Part shown: piece after piece, positions 47,365-55,601 of the stretch
How the letters are laid out: the number at the start of each line of letters is the position of its first letter
Position numbering within the stretch: the first letter of the stretch is position 1
DNA from: Gammaproteobacteria bacterium
GTDB lineage: Bacteria > Pseudomonadota > Gammaproteobacteria > Steroidobacterales > Woeseiaceae
NCBI GenBank assembly: GCA_018677555.1
Contig: JAHHOT010000157.1
Span: 1 to 62,069 of the forward strand
DNA: 62,069 bases
Direction of reading: 5' to 3'
Position numbers and translations under genes: made by a program
Notes under the pieces: generated by a model
Told to the model about the DNA's origin: nothing
The model's input: only the letters and a program-made list of their open reading frames with translations
The model's database searches: none

Positions 47365-49107
47365 CTACTCCGCCGCGGTCTTGACTCGCATTTCGATCAT
47401 TCCCTGCGTAAGCGGCGATTTGACTCCTTGCGTCTGGATATCGATCAACGAGGAAACTTCGGAATTTTTTTCGAGTGCCCGACGGATTGCGCCCTCGAGT
47501 TCCGCTGCCTGGTCGACACGTTCAGCGTATGCCCCACCACTTTCGAAGATAGCAGCGTAATTCACCTCGCGCAGACTGGTAGCGCAAACGCGACCCCACA
47601 TTTCCTTTTGTTGTTCCTGGATCATGCCCCACTGGGCATTGTTGGCCACCAGGATCGTTACCGGCGCGTCGTGGTCTATCGACGTCTCCAGCGGTGTGAG
47701 CCCCGGCGAGAGACCCAGCGATCCGTCGCCGGTGACCAGGACTACGCGGGATTTCGGGAACGCCATTTTCGCCGCCGTAGCATATGCGGGACCGGTTCCC
47801 ATCTGCTCCCAAGGTCCCGGGCTGAGAATGCCCTTGATTTTGTGGCCTTCGGCCGCCCACATGCCGAGTGCGGTCTCGAACCAGCAGGCGATGTCCCCGC
47901 CGTCGATAACCATGATGTCGTCTTCGCCGAGTGATTTCAGCGCTGCGTAACAGACGCGCACCGGATGCACTGGTTCACTGCCAGAATTCACGACCTCGCG
48001 GTACGGTTCACTGCTTTGCGCCCGCGCTTTGGCGATTCGACCCAACCATTCAGGTTCGACCTTGAATACATCTTCCCGGTCGAGTAGTGCTTTGAGGAGC
48101 ACCTGAACGTCGCTGCAGATGCGCATGTCGACGAGCATGTTATTGCTTAGTTCCCGCGCGGTTGCGTTGACCGCGATCATCTTGGATGCCGGATTGAACA
48201 ACGGCGCTTCGCCGAAGTTGAGTGGGAAATCCAGCCGCCCACCGAGGAACAGAATGAGATCGGCTTCTTCGCCGATCAGCCGCGAACACGGGTTCTGATG
48301 ATAGTCGACGATTCCCATGTTCGTCGGATGCGTCATGTCGTAGAGCTTGACGTGGGTGACCGGAACGAACACTGGAATCCGGTATTTCGAAGACAGCGCT
48401 TCGAGTTGACCTTCCGCGTGCGCATACCAAGTGCCCGGTCCTGCGAGGATGACCGGTTTCTTTGCGGCCGCCAGTGCTCCAAGCAGTTCTTCGAGGTCAT
48501 CGGGATTCGGCGCGGGCTTGTGCACCTTGCGGCGTGTCGGATCGAAGCTTCGCTGATTTTCCGCCGCTTCCAGTGAAACGCGGCCGGAAAAGAGGAAGTT
48601 CGTCGGGATCGTTAGCTGCACCGGGCCGGTAGGCTGGTTGATCGCGATATCGTATGCCTTGTCGAAGAACCACGCGATGCGACTGGCGTCGTTGACCTCG
48701 ATGGCGTATTTGCTCATGCAACGGACGACCTCAGGCTGCGGCATCTCTTTGAAGCCGGCGTTGTCGAAGTTGTTGCAATTGGACGATGCGCTGACAAAGA
48801 TAACGGAATCACCGACATAGAACGCTTCCGCAACTGCCGATATGTAGTTGGTAAACCCACTGGGTTCGGCGAGGCAGACAGCAGGCTCCCGCGTCAACCG
48901 CGCGGTCGCAGCCGCCATGAAGCCGGCTTCCAGCTCGTTGCGACAACCAATCACCTCGATGCCGTAATCCATGCAACCCATGTAGACCGGATTGATGAAG
49001 CCGCCGCATACGGAGAAGATGCGCGTAATTCCTTTGTCGGCCATCGCCTTGGCGAGCAGGTGCCCGCCGGCGATTTTGCCGGAGAGCGGTTTGTTGTCCG
49101 GGCCCAT
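47365..49107 (-). CDS. Thiamine diphosphate-dependent enzyme (acetolactate synthase/decarboxylase-like)
   Basis: GITRIFSVCGGFINPVYMGCMDYGIEVIGCRNELEAGFMAAATARLT; GDGSLGLSPGLTPLETSIDHDAPVTILVANNAQWGM (TPP motif). Confidence 0.88.
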   Translation of the reverse strand: MGPDNKPLSGKIAGGHLLAKAMADKGITRIFSVCGGFINPVYMGCMDYGIEVIGCRNELEAGFMAAATARLTREPAVCLAEPSGFTNYISAVAEAFYVGDSVIFVSASSNCNNFDNAGFKEMPQPEVVRCMSKYAIEVNDASRIAWFFDKAYDIAINQPTGPVQLTIPTNFLFSGRVSLEAAENQRSFDPTRRKVHKPAPNPDDLEELLGALAAAKKPVILAGPGTWYAHAEGQLEALSSKYRIPVFVPVTHVKLYDMTHPTNMGIVDYHQNPCSRLIGEEADLILFLGGRLDFPLNFGEAPLFNPASKMIAVNATARELSNNMLVDMRICSDVQVLLKALLDREDVFKVEPEWLGRIAKARAQSSEPYREVVNSGSEPVHPVRVCYAALKSLGEDDIMVIDGGDIACWFETALGMWAAEGHKIKGILSPGPWEQMGTGPAYATAAKMAFPKSRVVLVTGDGSLGLSPGLTPLETSIDHDAPVTILVANNAQWGMIQEQQKEMWGRVCATSLREVNYAAIFESGGAYAERVDQAAELEGAIRRALEKNSEVSSLIDIQTQGVKSPLTQGMIEMRVKTAAE

Positions 49108-49593
49108 TGCCTGGCCTCCGCCTGAAAATTACTAACCGGATACAACTCTGCGAAAGATTCGCCGCCTTTTATTGGTATGTCGTGACGAACTTTTGTTTCT
49201 GTACGACAATGGCGCGTGGTCGGCGCTGCCTGCGGTGGTATCTGTTCGCGGGATTGGTTTGCGAGCAATATTGGACGCCACCATTCCTCACCATCCCGAC
49301 AGCCGAACCGGGCGGATTACGCCTGCCAACGAGCTTGCCGCGACGTCATTTTCTGCGGGCTGTTCCAGGGTATCTTGATCGATTTGATTGCAACGTCGTT
49401 ACAGGCTGCGCAGATTGCGCGACATCTTTCTGAACTCCGTTGGTGCCCGCAAAGCAACAACCAACCCGAACTCATTCGTGTCAATCGATCACCGGCACGC
49501 GGGTAAGTTTTCACTCCTTTCGGCGCAACGTTTAGTTGGTGGGGCTCAATGGAAACTCTCGGTCGACCCGCCGGCATGCACTATAGTAGCGCC

Positions 49594-51717
49594 ATGACGA
49601 AAGAGGCAGGTACGGATAACGAGCAGCCCGGGTCGTCTCTCTTCCGCGAGGGCGACAATTGCTGGAAGGTGAGTCAGGCCGATCGCTTCGGCTGGTGCGT
49701 CGATGGCGAAGACTATTTCGGCGCTGTGAGGGCCAGCATGGGCAAAGCCCGACGTGAGATTCTCATTGTCGGCTGGGATATCGACAGTCGCTTCGAACTG
49801 ATCCGCGACGAAGACGATCCCAACTATCCGAGCGAGCTCTGCGACGTGCTGCAGCAACTTGCCGACGCAAACGAGGACCTCTGCGTGCGCGTGCTGTCGT
49901 GGGATTTCGCGGTGGTATACATGCTCGAACGCGAGCTGCTGCCAGCGCGGGCGTTCGGCTGGCGCAAGAGCAAACGCCTGCATTTCCAGCTCGACAACCA
50001 GCATGCAACAGGTGCGAGCCATCACCAGAAGATCGTCGTTATAGACGGCGCGCTCGCCTTCTCGGGAGGCCTCGATCTCACCAAGTGCCGCTGGGATACG
50101 CGCGCCCACTCCGCGGGCGATCCGAGGCGCCACGATCCGAACGGCGCCGAGTACGGCCCGTTTCATGACGTCCAGGCCGTGGTGACCGGCACGGCAGCGG
50201 CAGACCTGCGCGAACTCGTAAGTATTCGCTGGGAGAACGCCACCGGAGACCCGCTTCCCGACCTCGGTGACGTCGGTGACGGTGACGCGTTGTGGCCAGA
50301 AGGCGTGCCGGTCAGCGCGCGCGGCGTCGATGTAGCGATCGCGAGGACCTGGACTGGCGCCGACGGCAACGAGGGTATTTACGAGGTAGAGCAGCTTTAC
50401 CTGGACATGATCGCTGCGGCAGAACACAGCATCTACATCGAGAATCAATACTTCACGTCGGTCTCGGTCTCCGAAGCGCTTGCAGGTCGGCTGAGGGAGG
50501 AAAACGGTCCCGAGATCGTCATCGTGCTACCCGGGGAAACGTCAGGCTGGCTCGAACAGGCAACGATGGACATACTGCGGAACCGCGCCGTCGCCCGCCT
50601 GCGGGAGGCGGACCATTTCGGCCGGCTGCGCGTTGTCTCTCCGGTCTCGGACGAACTGGTCGACACGACAATTACCGTGCACTCCAAGGTAATGGTTGTC
50701 GACAACCGCATCGCACGTATCGGTTCGGCCAACCTGAGCCGCCGTTCGATGGGTCTCGACAGCGAGTGCGACCTGGTCGTGGCAGACGAGCAGGCCGCGA
50801 CGGACCTGTGTGTGGACCTGCTGTCCGAGCACCTCGGTGCCGAATGCGACGCGGTCGCTGACAGACTTTCCCACGATGGGTTGATTGCAGCAATCGAGGG
50901 CTTCGCCGACGGTAAGCGCAGTCTCGTGCCGCTCGAGATCTCCGCTAACGACATCGAGCAGGCCTTGCTCGAGCCTATCGCAAAAATTGCGGATCTGGAG
51001 AAGCCGATCATCCGGGCAAGCGGCGGCGACGAGGACGCTCCTGCTGCGCGCGGGCCCGTCGCGGGCTGGCTTTTTCTCGGCGTCGTGGGCCTGGCGATCG
51101 CGTTCTGGGTGTACTGGGCGGTGCATGGCAGCGGCGAGGGCTTCAGCTTCGGGGCATTGCTCGGGACCTTGCGCGGACTTGCCGACCACCCGCTGGCGCC
51201 GTTTGCCGTGCTGCCTGCGTTTATTATGGGCAGCCTCGTCATCGCGCCTGTAACCGGCATGATTGCGCTGTGCGCGTTGCTATTCGATCCCTGGATTGCG
51301 TCCGCTGCGGCGCTCGCGGGCACGCTCACTGCTACCGCCGTCAATCACTGGCTCGGCAGCCACTTCCACAGCACGCTGATGCGTCGCGTGCCGGATTCGA
51401 TCACCGACAAGATCAGTTCGCTTGCATCGTCGTCCGACGTATGGACGCTTGCCGGGCTGCGGCTGATCCCGATTGCGCCGTTCACACTCGTTAACCTCGT
51501 CGTCGGTGCTTCCGGCATTCAACTCCGCGATTTCATCGTCGGAACGCTGATCGCAATGACACCCGGCATCGTTCTCATTTGCCTGAGCATCGACCGGGCT
51601 CGTGCGGCGCTCGCCGGCGAACCGGTGTTCGATCCCTGGATCGTTGCGGGCATTGCCGGCGCGGGACTCGCGATGATAGGCCAGCGTGTCTGGAAGAATA
51701 AGCAGCAGCAAGGCTGA
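49594..51717 (+). CDS. Phospholipase D-family protein fused to C-terminal VTT/DedA-like (TVP38/TMEM64) domain
   Basis: Two HKD-type motifs (SHHQKIVVIDGALAFSGGLD; VHSKVMVVDNRIARIGSANLSRRSMGLDSE) followed by a multi-TM VTT-like region (ITGMIALCALLFDPWIASAAALAGTLTATAVNHWLGSHF-type). Confidence 0.88.
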   Translation: MTKEAGTDNEQPGSSLFREGDNCWKVSQADRFGWCVDGEDYFGAVRASMGKARREILIVGWDIDSRFELIRDEDDPNYPSELCDVLQQLADANEDLCVRVLSWDFAVVYMLERELLPARAFGWRKSKRLHFQLDNQHATGASHHQKIVVIDGALAFSGGLDLTKCRWDTRAHSAGDPRRHDPNGAEYGPFHDVQAVVTGTAAADLRELVSIRWENATGDPLPDLGDVGDGDALWPEGVPVSARGVDVAIARTWTGADGNEGIYEVEQLYLDMIAAAEHSIYIENQYFTSVSVSEALAGRLREENGPEIVIVLPGETSGWLEQATMDILRNRAVARLREADHFGRLRVVSPVSDELVDTTITVHSKVMVVDNRIARIGSANLSRRSMGLDSECDLVVADEQAATDLCVDLLSEHLGAECDAVADRLSHDGLIAAIEGFADGKRSLVPLEISANDIEQALLEPIAKIADLEKPIIRASGGDEDAPAARGPVAGWLFLGVVGLAIAFWVYWAVHGSGEGFSFGALLGTLRGLADHPLAPFAVLPAFIMGSLVIAPVTGMIALCALLFDPWIASAAALAGTLTATAVNHWLGSHFHSTLMRRVPDSITDKISSLASSSDVWTLAGLRLIPIAPFTLVNLVVGASGIQLRDFIVGTLIAMTPGIVLICLSIDRARAALAGEPVFDPWIVAGIAGAGLAMIGQRVWKNKQQQG

Positions 51718-51734
51718 CACTCACGGGAACTGAC

Positions 51735-52448
51735 GTGTCTGACGACGGCATACGGCGCACGCGCGTCGCCAGTTACAACGTGCATGGATGCATCGGCACC
51801 GACGGCGTGTTCGCGCCGCAACGTATTGCCGACGTGCTCGCCGTGCTCGATGCCGATTTCATTGCATTACAGGAAGTCGAGGACTGCGAATACAAGGGGC
51901 TCACAGTTTCGCAATTTCTCGTGGATGCCGTCGGCCTGCATGCCGCCGCTCGTACGACGCACAAACGTGCCGGCCTGGACTATGGCAATTTGTTACTCTC
52001 GCGAAAGCAGCCGTTGCAAACCACCTCGCACGATCTTGCTTTCTTGCAACGCGAGCCACGTGGCGCGATCGAGGCCCACTTCGACCTTCACAGTCGAAGC
52101 CTGCGCATTATTGCAACGCATTTCGGCTTGTCGATGAAGGAGCGCCGCGCGCAATTACAGAAACTGCTGCCGCGCCTCGAGAATCGCGAAGCCGATCTCA
52201 CCGTTTTGTGTGCCGATTTCAACGAATGGATACCGTATTCCCGTGTGCATCGCGTGCTACGGCAGGTCATGGGAAATGCCCCGGCGCTGCGGACATTTCC
52301 GTCCCGCATGCCCGCGCTGTCACTGGACAGGATCTACGCGTCGCCGCTTGCGCCACTCGTGAATATCAAGGCAATAGCAACAGGCGATGCGCGCGTGGCA
52401 TCGGATCACCTGCCCATCGTTGCCGACTTCGATCTTGCAAAAATCTGA
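51735..52448 (+). CDS. Endonuclease/exonuclease/phosphatase family protein
   Basis: TRVASYNVHGCIGTDGVFAPQRIADVLAVLDADFIALQEVED, VLCADFNEW, LSLDRIYAS, VASDHLPIVADF. Confidence 0.88.
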   Translation: MSDDGIRRTRVASYNVHGCIGTDGVFAPQRIADVLAVLDADFIALQEVEDCEYKGLTVSQFLVDAVGLHAAARTTHKRAGLDYGNLLLSRKQPLQTTSHDLAFLQREPRGAIEAHFDLHSRSLRIIATHFGLSMKERRAQLQKLLPRLENREADLTVLCADFNEWIPYSRVHRVLRQVMGNAPALRTFPSRMPALSLDRIYASPLAPLVNIKAIATGDARVASDHLPIVADFDLAKI

Positions 52449-52450
52449 AA

Positions 52451-52468
52451 AGGGTCGAACCGATTTTC
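52451..52468. repeat. GGGTCGAACCGATTTT repeat word, 3 nt after a stop codon
   Basis: aagggtcgaaccgatttt directly after stop 52446-52448. Confidence 0.8.
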
Positions 52469-52512
52469 CTGGGGCTGGAACCGGGTGTCGACCGAAACCG
52501 CTAACGCTGGAG

Positions 52513-53025
52513 TTATCCGGCTGCGTCGTTGTCGCGCCTCGTTACTTCGAGAAGAAGTTCACGCAGCAAGCCTGCAAGCATTTTGCGATTCCTGGCGGGC
52601 ATGCCGGACAGCAACTCGTTTGCGTCTTCGAGCCTGGTGCGGATGGCTTTGTCGACGAGATTCTTGCCGCGCTGGGTAAGCCGGACCAGCATCATGCGGG
52701 CGTCGGACTCACCTCTTCGCCGAGTGACCAGCCCGAGTTTCTCCAGCCCGTCGATCCGGGTTGTCATGGCTCCGCTGGACAGGAGTGCGGCATCGGCCAG
52801 CTCGGTACTTGACAGCTCGAACGGCGCTCCCTGGCGCCGCAGCACCGACAGTACATCGTATTCCCACAGCTTGAGCCCATGTTTCTTGAGCGCCGCTGCT
52901 GTACTCCGTTTCTGGAGCTTTGCCAGCATCTGCAGGCGCACCACTACCCCTAAAGCGGAGACGTCAATGACCGGCCTTTCCGTGGCCCACTGCTCGAGCA
53001 GGTCGTCAACAATATCTTGTTTCAT
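52513..53025 (-). CDS. MarR-family transcriptional regulator
   Basis: GLKLWEYDVLSVLRRQGAPFELSSTELADAALLSSGAMTTRIDGLEKLGLVTRRRGESDARMMLVRLTQRGKNLVD. Confidence 0.9.
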   Translation of the reverse strand: MKQDIVDDLLEQWATERPVIDVSALGVVVRLQMLAKLQKRSTAAALKKHGLKLWEYDVLSVLRRQGAPFELSSTELADAALLSSGAMTTRIDGLEKLGLVTRRRGESDARMMLVRLTQRGKNLVDKAIRTRLEDANELLSGMPARNRKMLAGLLRELLLEVTRRDNDAAG

Positions 53026-53088
53026 ACCAACAGGTTACAACGAATCTGACGCCCTATCCGAAGAATTTTGACATAAGAAAATAAATAC

Positions 53089-53130
53089 CTTGACATCAAA
53101 GTAAATTGTTTTATCTTGATATCAAAGTAA
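53089..53130. promoter_or_regulatory. Candidate MarR operator: tandem TTGAYATCAA repeats overlapping a promoter
   Basis: CTTGACATCAAAGTAA (53089-53104) and CTTGATATCAAAGTAA (53115-53130), 26-bp period; TTGACA -35-like element inside copy 1. Confidence 0.65.
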
Positions 53131-53149
53131 TTCATTGCAGGAAAGCGCC

Positions 53150-53437
53150 ATGATAGACCAGCCCTCCCCCGACGAGAATATTCTGCCGGCCGATGAGACC
53201 GACGACTCTGCGGTCCGCTATGCGGATTTTATGAACTTCGCCATTGACGTCGATCACGAGGAACGTGCAGACAAATTCGATACCGTCGCACGACGCAAGA
53301 AGCAGCCATTGAGCGCCCGCCAGCGCGTCGAAATGCTGCAGGAAGAACAATGGTTACAGACATTGATTACAGATCTGGAGAACCTGGATTTTTTTGAAAG
53401 TACCAACGATCGATTCTTCGAAGGACTTTCTCACTAA
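53150..53437 (+). CDS. Small acidic protein of unknown function, divergent from marR
   Basis: MIDQPSPDENILPADETDDSAVRYADFMNFAIDVDHEERADKFD...LEQLITDLENLDFFE-type C-terminus; start placed just downstream of the operator. Confidence 0.6.
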   Translation: MIDQPSPDENILPADETDDSAVRYADFMNFAIDVDHEERADKFDTVARRKKQPLSARQRVEMLQEEQWLQTLITDLENLDFFESTNDRFFEGLSH

Positions 53438-53902
53438 CCTGTTGGCGGCTGCCGGACGTGTTGGCAGCGCTCACGTAAGCGCGAGGAACGAAGCAGCCGC
53501 AGGCTGCGAGAGGCAAGGGGGACCACGGTTCGTCGCGGCAGCCGCCAGCAAGGACCAACAGTAACCCGGTGGGACAACGGAATTGTCTGAGGATGAACAG
53601 TGAACAGGAAGCACATTGGCAACGGTTATCAGGACGCGAAGGATGGAGAACTGGCAATTGTCGGCAGAGAGACCCATCGCGCGACAGTATCACGAGGAAC
53701 ACCGGGCGTCGGATTCGCGCGTGACGGTTCCGAATTGCAGAACGATGCAACAAAACGAATATGGCCACTGCCTCATCACGGCTGGCACCTCTAGGCTGTA
53801 TTTTGTGACAGGTACTCATTGACTTTAGACAGCTTGCTCTCTGATACGCCGGGGCATACAGTCTGGACTCTCCTACTGTCATCCTCGCGGAGGACGACCA
53901 TC

Positions 53903-54286
53903 ATGAAAATCATCATCTCTGCAGTAATGGCTGCTGTCGTGGCCTGCCTGATCGTGGCAATGCCTGCTAACGCCGACACGGATAATCTGCAAACGCTGGC
54001 CAGGATCACGATGACACTGAACCACTATCCATCGGACGCGGAAAAGGCAACGCTGAAAGCAATTGTCGACAGCGACGACAGCAGCGAAGAAGAGGCGTCG
54101 ATCGCAATGGCGCTGTACAACATGCAGCACAAAGTCAAAGAAAAGGACGCCGAACGGCTTATGGACATTGTTGACGATGAAACGTCTAATCCCGTGGCGA
54201 AGGATATCGCCAGTATTCTGCTCGAGGTCAACCATAGCCCGAATGATGCCGACAAGGCCAAGCTCGCCGCACTGGCCAGCAACTAA
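53903..54286 (+). CDS. Small exported protein with internal repeats, unknown function
   Basis: Signal peptide MKIIISAVMAAVVACLIVAMPANA; internal repeat LNHYPSDAEKATLKAIVDSD / VNHSPNDADKAKLAALASN. Confidence 0.65.
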   Translation: MKIIISAVMAAVVACLIVAMPANADTDNLQTLARITMTLNHYPSDAEKATLKAIVDSDDSSEEEASIAMALYNMQHKVKEKDAERLMDIVDDETSNPVAKDIASILLEVNHSPNDADKAKLAALASN

Positions 54287-54288
54287 AC

Positions 54289-54305
54289 GGGGTCGAACCG
54301 ATTTT
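54289..54305. repeat. GGGGTCGAACCGATTTT repeat word, 3 nt after a stop codon
   Basis: ggggtcgaaccgatttt directly after stop 54284-54286. Confidence 0.8.
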
Positions 54306-54334
54306 CTAGCCAGCCAGGCAGTCTGCTTCGACGC

Positions 54335-54392
54335 AAATGGGGACATTCCTGATTTAATGTACTAATACATTAAATCAGGAATGTCCCCATTT
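54335..54392. repeat. Palindromic repeat P2 (BIME/REP-like)
   Basis: AAATGGGGACATTCCTGATTTAATGT (54335-54360) and its perfect reverse complement (54367-54392) with 6-nt loop ACTAAT. Confidence 0.95.
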
Positions 54393-54506
54393 CGTTTCAA
54401 CGAGGCGACCGGCTGTTACTATCTGGATGCCGTCATCGGGCATCCTGGCCTGCTGCGGCGGCCCTCACACAAAGCCGCTTTTTGCCCAAAAAACAACGAG
54501 AAAGCC

Positions 54507-55601
54507 GTGATCAAGAGACTGGTGCTGGTATTGACGCTTCTGACTGCGCTGTTTGGCGCTATTTTCGGCTGGAAATACCTGCAGATGCAGCAGGAAATGG
54601 CAGCCCGGGGCGGCCCGCCGACGCCTGTCGTGTCAACCCGCAGCGTCATGCGCGAAAGCTGGCAACCGGCACTGAACGCCGTAGGGAGTATTACGCCGGT
54701 ACGCGGTGTCGTCATTTCGGCGGAGGTACCCGGAGTTATTCGCAAGATTCACTTCGACTCCAGTGACCGGGTGCCCGACGGCGAACTGCTGGTTGAACTC
54801 GACGCAGAAGTCGATCTGGCCGAGCTCACTGCATTGCGGGCGGACCGCCGTCTTGCCGAGATCACCCGGGATCGCTTCGCAAGAATCTCGACCCAGAATC
54901 TGGGTTCGCGCTCCGACCTCGACCAGTCGCAGGCGTCACTCGATCGCATCGACGCCGAAATTGCGGCCAAGGAGGCGATGATCCGCAAGAAATCCGTGCG
55001 CGCGCCGTTTGGCGGAGAACTCGGAATCCGGCGAATCAATCCCGGGCAGTATCTGCAAGAAGGCGACACCATCACGGAAATCGTGGCGCTCGATCCCGTT
55101 TACGCCGAGTACACGCTTCCCGAAAGAATGCTCGCGGAGCTCGCGCCTGGACAGTCCGTCATCGTGCGCGTGCAGGCGTATGCAGATCGCGTGTTCGAAG
55201 GCAAGATACACGCCATCAGCGCCAACGTGCAGGCAGCGTCACGAAGCGTCGTTGTGCGAGCGTTGATCGCGAATCCGGATCGCGAGCTGCGACCTGGAAT
55301 GTTTGCCGAGGTCGAGACACTGCAGCCGGTTCGGGAAAACGTACTCACGCTCCCCGAACGCGCCGTAACCTACAACACTTACGGTGAATCGGTTTTCGTC
55401 GTGGAAGAAGCCGACGGCAGCCGCGTGGTTCGCCTCGTACAAATCGAAACCGGCCAGGTACGTAACGGCCGCGTCGAAATAACGCGCGGCCTCGAGGCAG
55501 GCACCGAGGTTGTGAGTGACGGCCATAACAAGTTGCGTAACGGCCAGTCGATCAGAATCGACAACTCTGTAGATCCGGATGCTGCGGATCCGCGTGCATG
55601 A
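54507..55601 (+). CDS. RND efflux periplasmic adaptor (membrane fusion) subunit
   Basis: GTG start VIKRLVLVLTLLTALFGAIFGWKYL; VISAEVPGVIRKIHFDSSDRVPDGELLVELDAEVD, VRAPFGGELGIRRINPGQYLQEGDTI. Confidence 0.9.
   Translation: MIKRLVLVLTLLTALFGAIFGWKYLQMQQEMAARGGPPTPVVSTRSVMRESWQPALNAVGSITPVRGVVISAEVPGVIRKIHFDSSDRVPDGELLVELDAEVDLAELTALRADRRLAEITRDRFARISTQNLGSRSDLDQSQASLDRIDAEIAAKEAMIRKKSVRAPFGGELGIRRINPGQYLQEGDTITEIVALDPVYAEYTLPERMLAELAPGQSVIVRVQAYADRVFEGKIHAISANVQAASRSVVVRALIANPDRELRPGMFAEVETLQPVRENVLTLPERAVTYNTYGESVFVVEEADGSRVVRLVQIETGQVRNGRVEITRGLEAGTEVVSDGHNKLRNGQSIRIDNSVDPDAADPRA

Noticed and set aside
49546-51344. Minus-strand ORFs of about 300 aa opposite the PLD-VTT gene
   Set aside because: Antisense shadow frames without domain signatures.
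53592-53720. Possible 42-aa ORF (MNSEQEAHWQRLSGREGW...) in the GGA-rich segment
   Set aside because: Short, Arg-rich, no clear ribosome-binding site or conservation evidence.
54381-54506. ATG start 54381 for the RND adaptor
   Set aside because: Would encode the arm of palindrome P2; the GTG at 54507 directly precedes the TM/signal segment.
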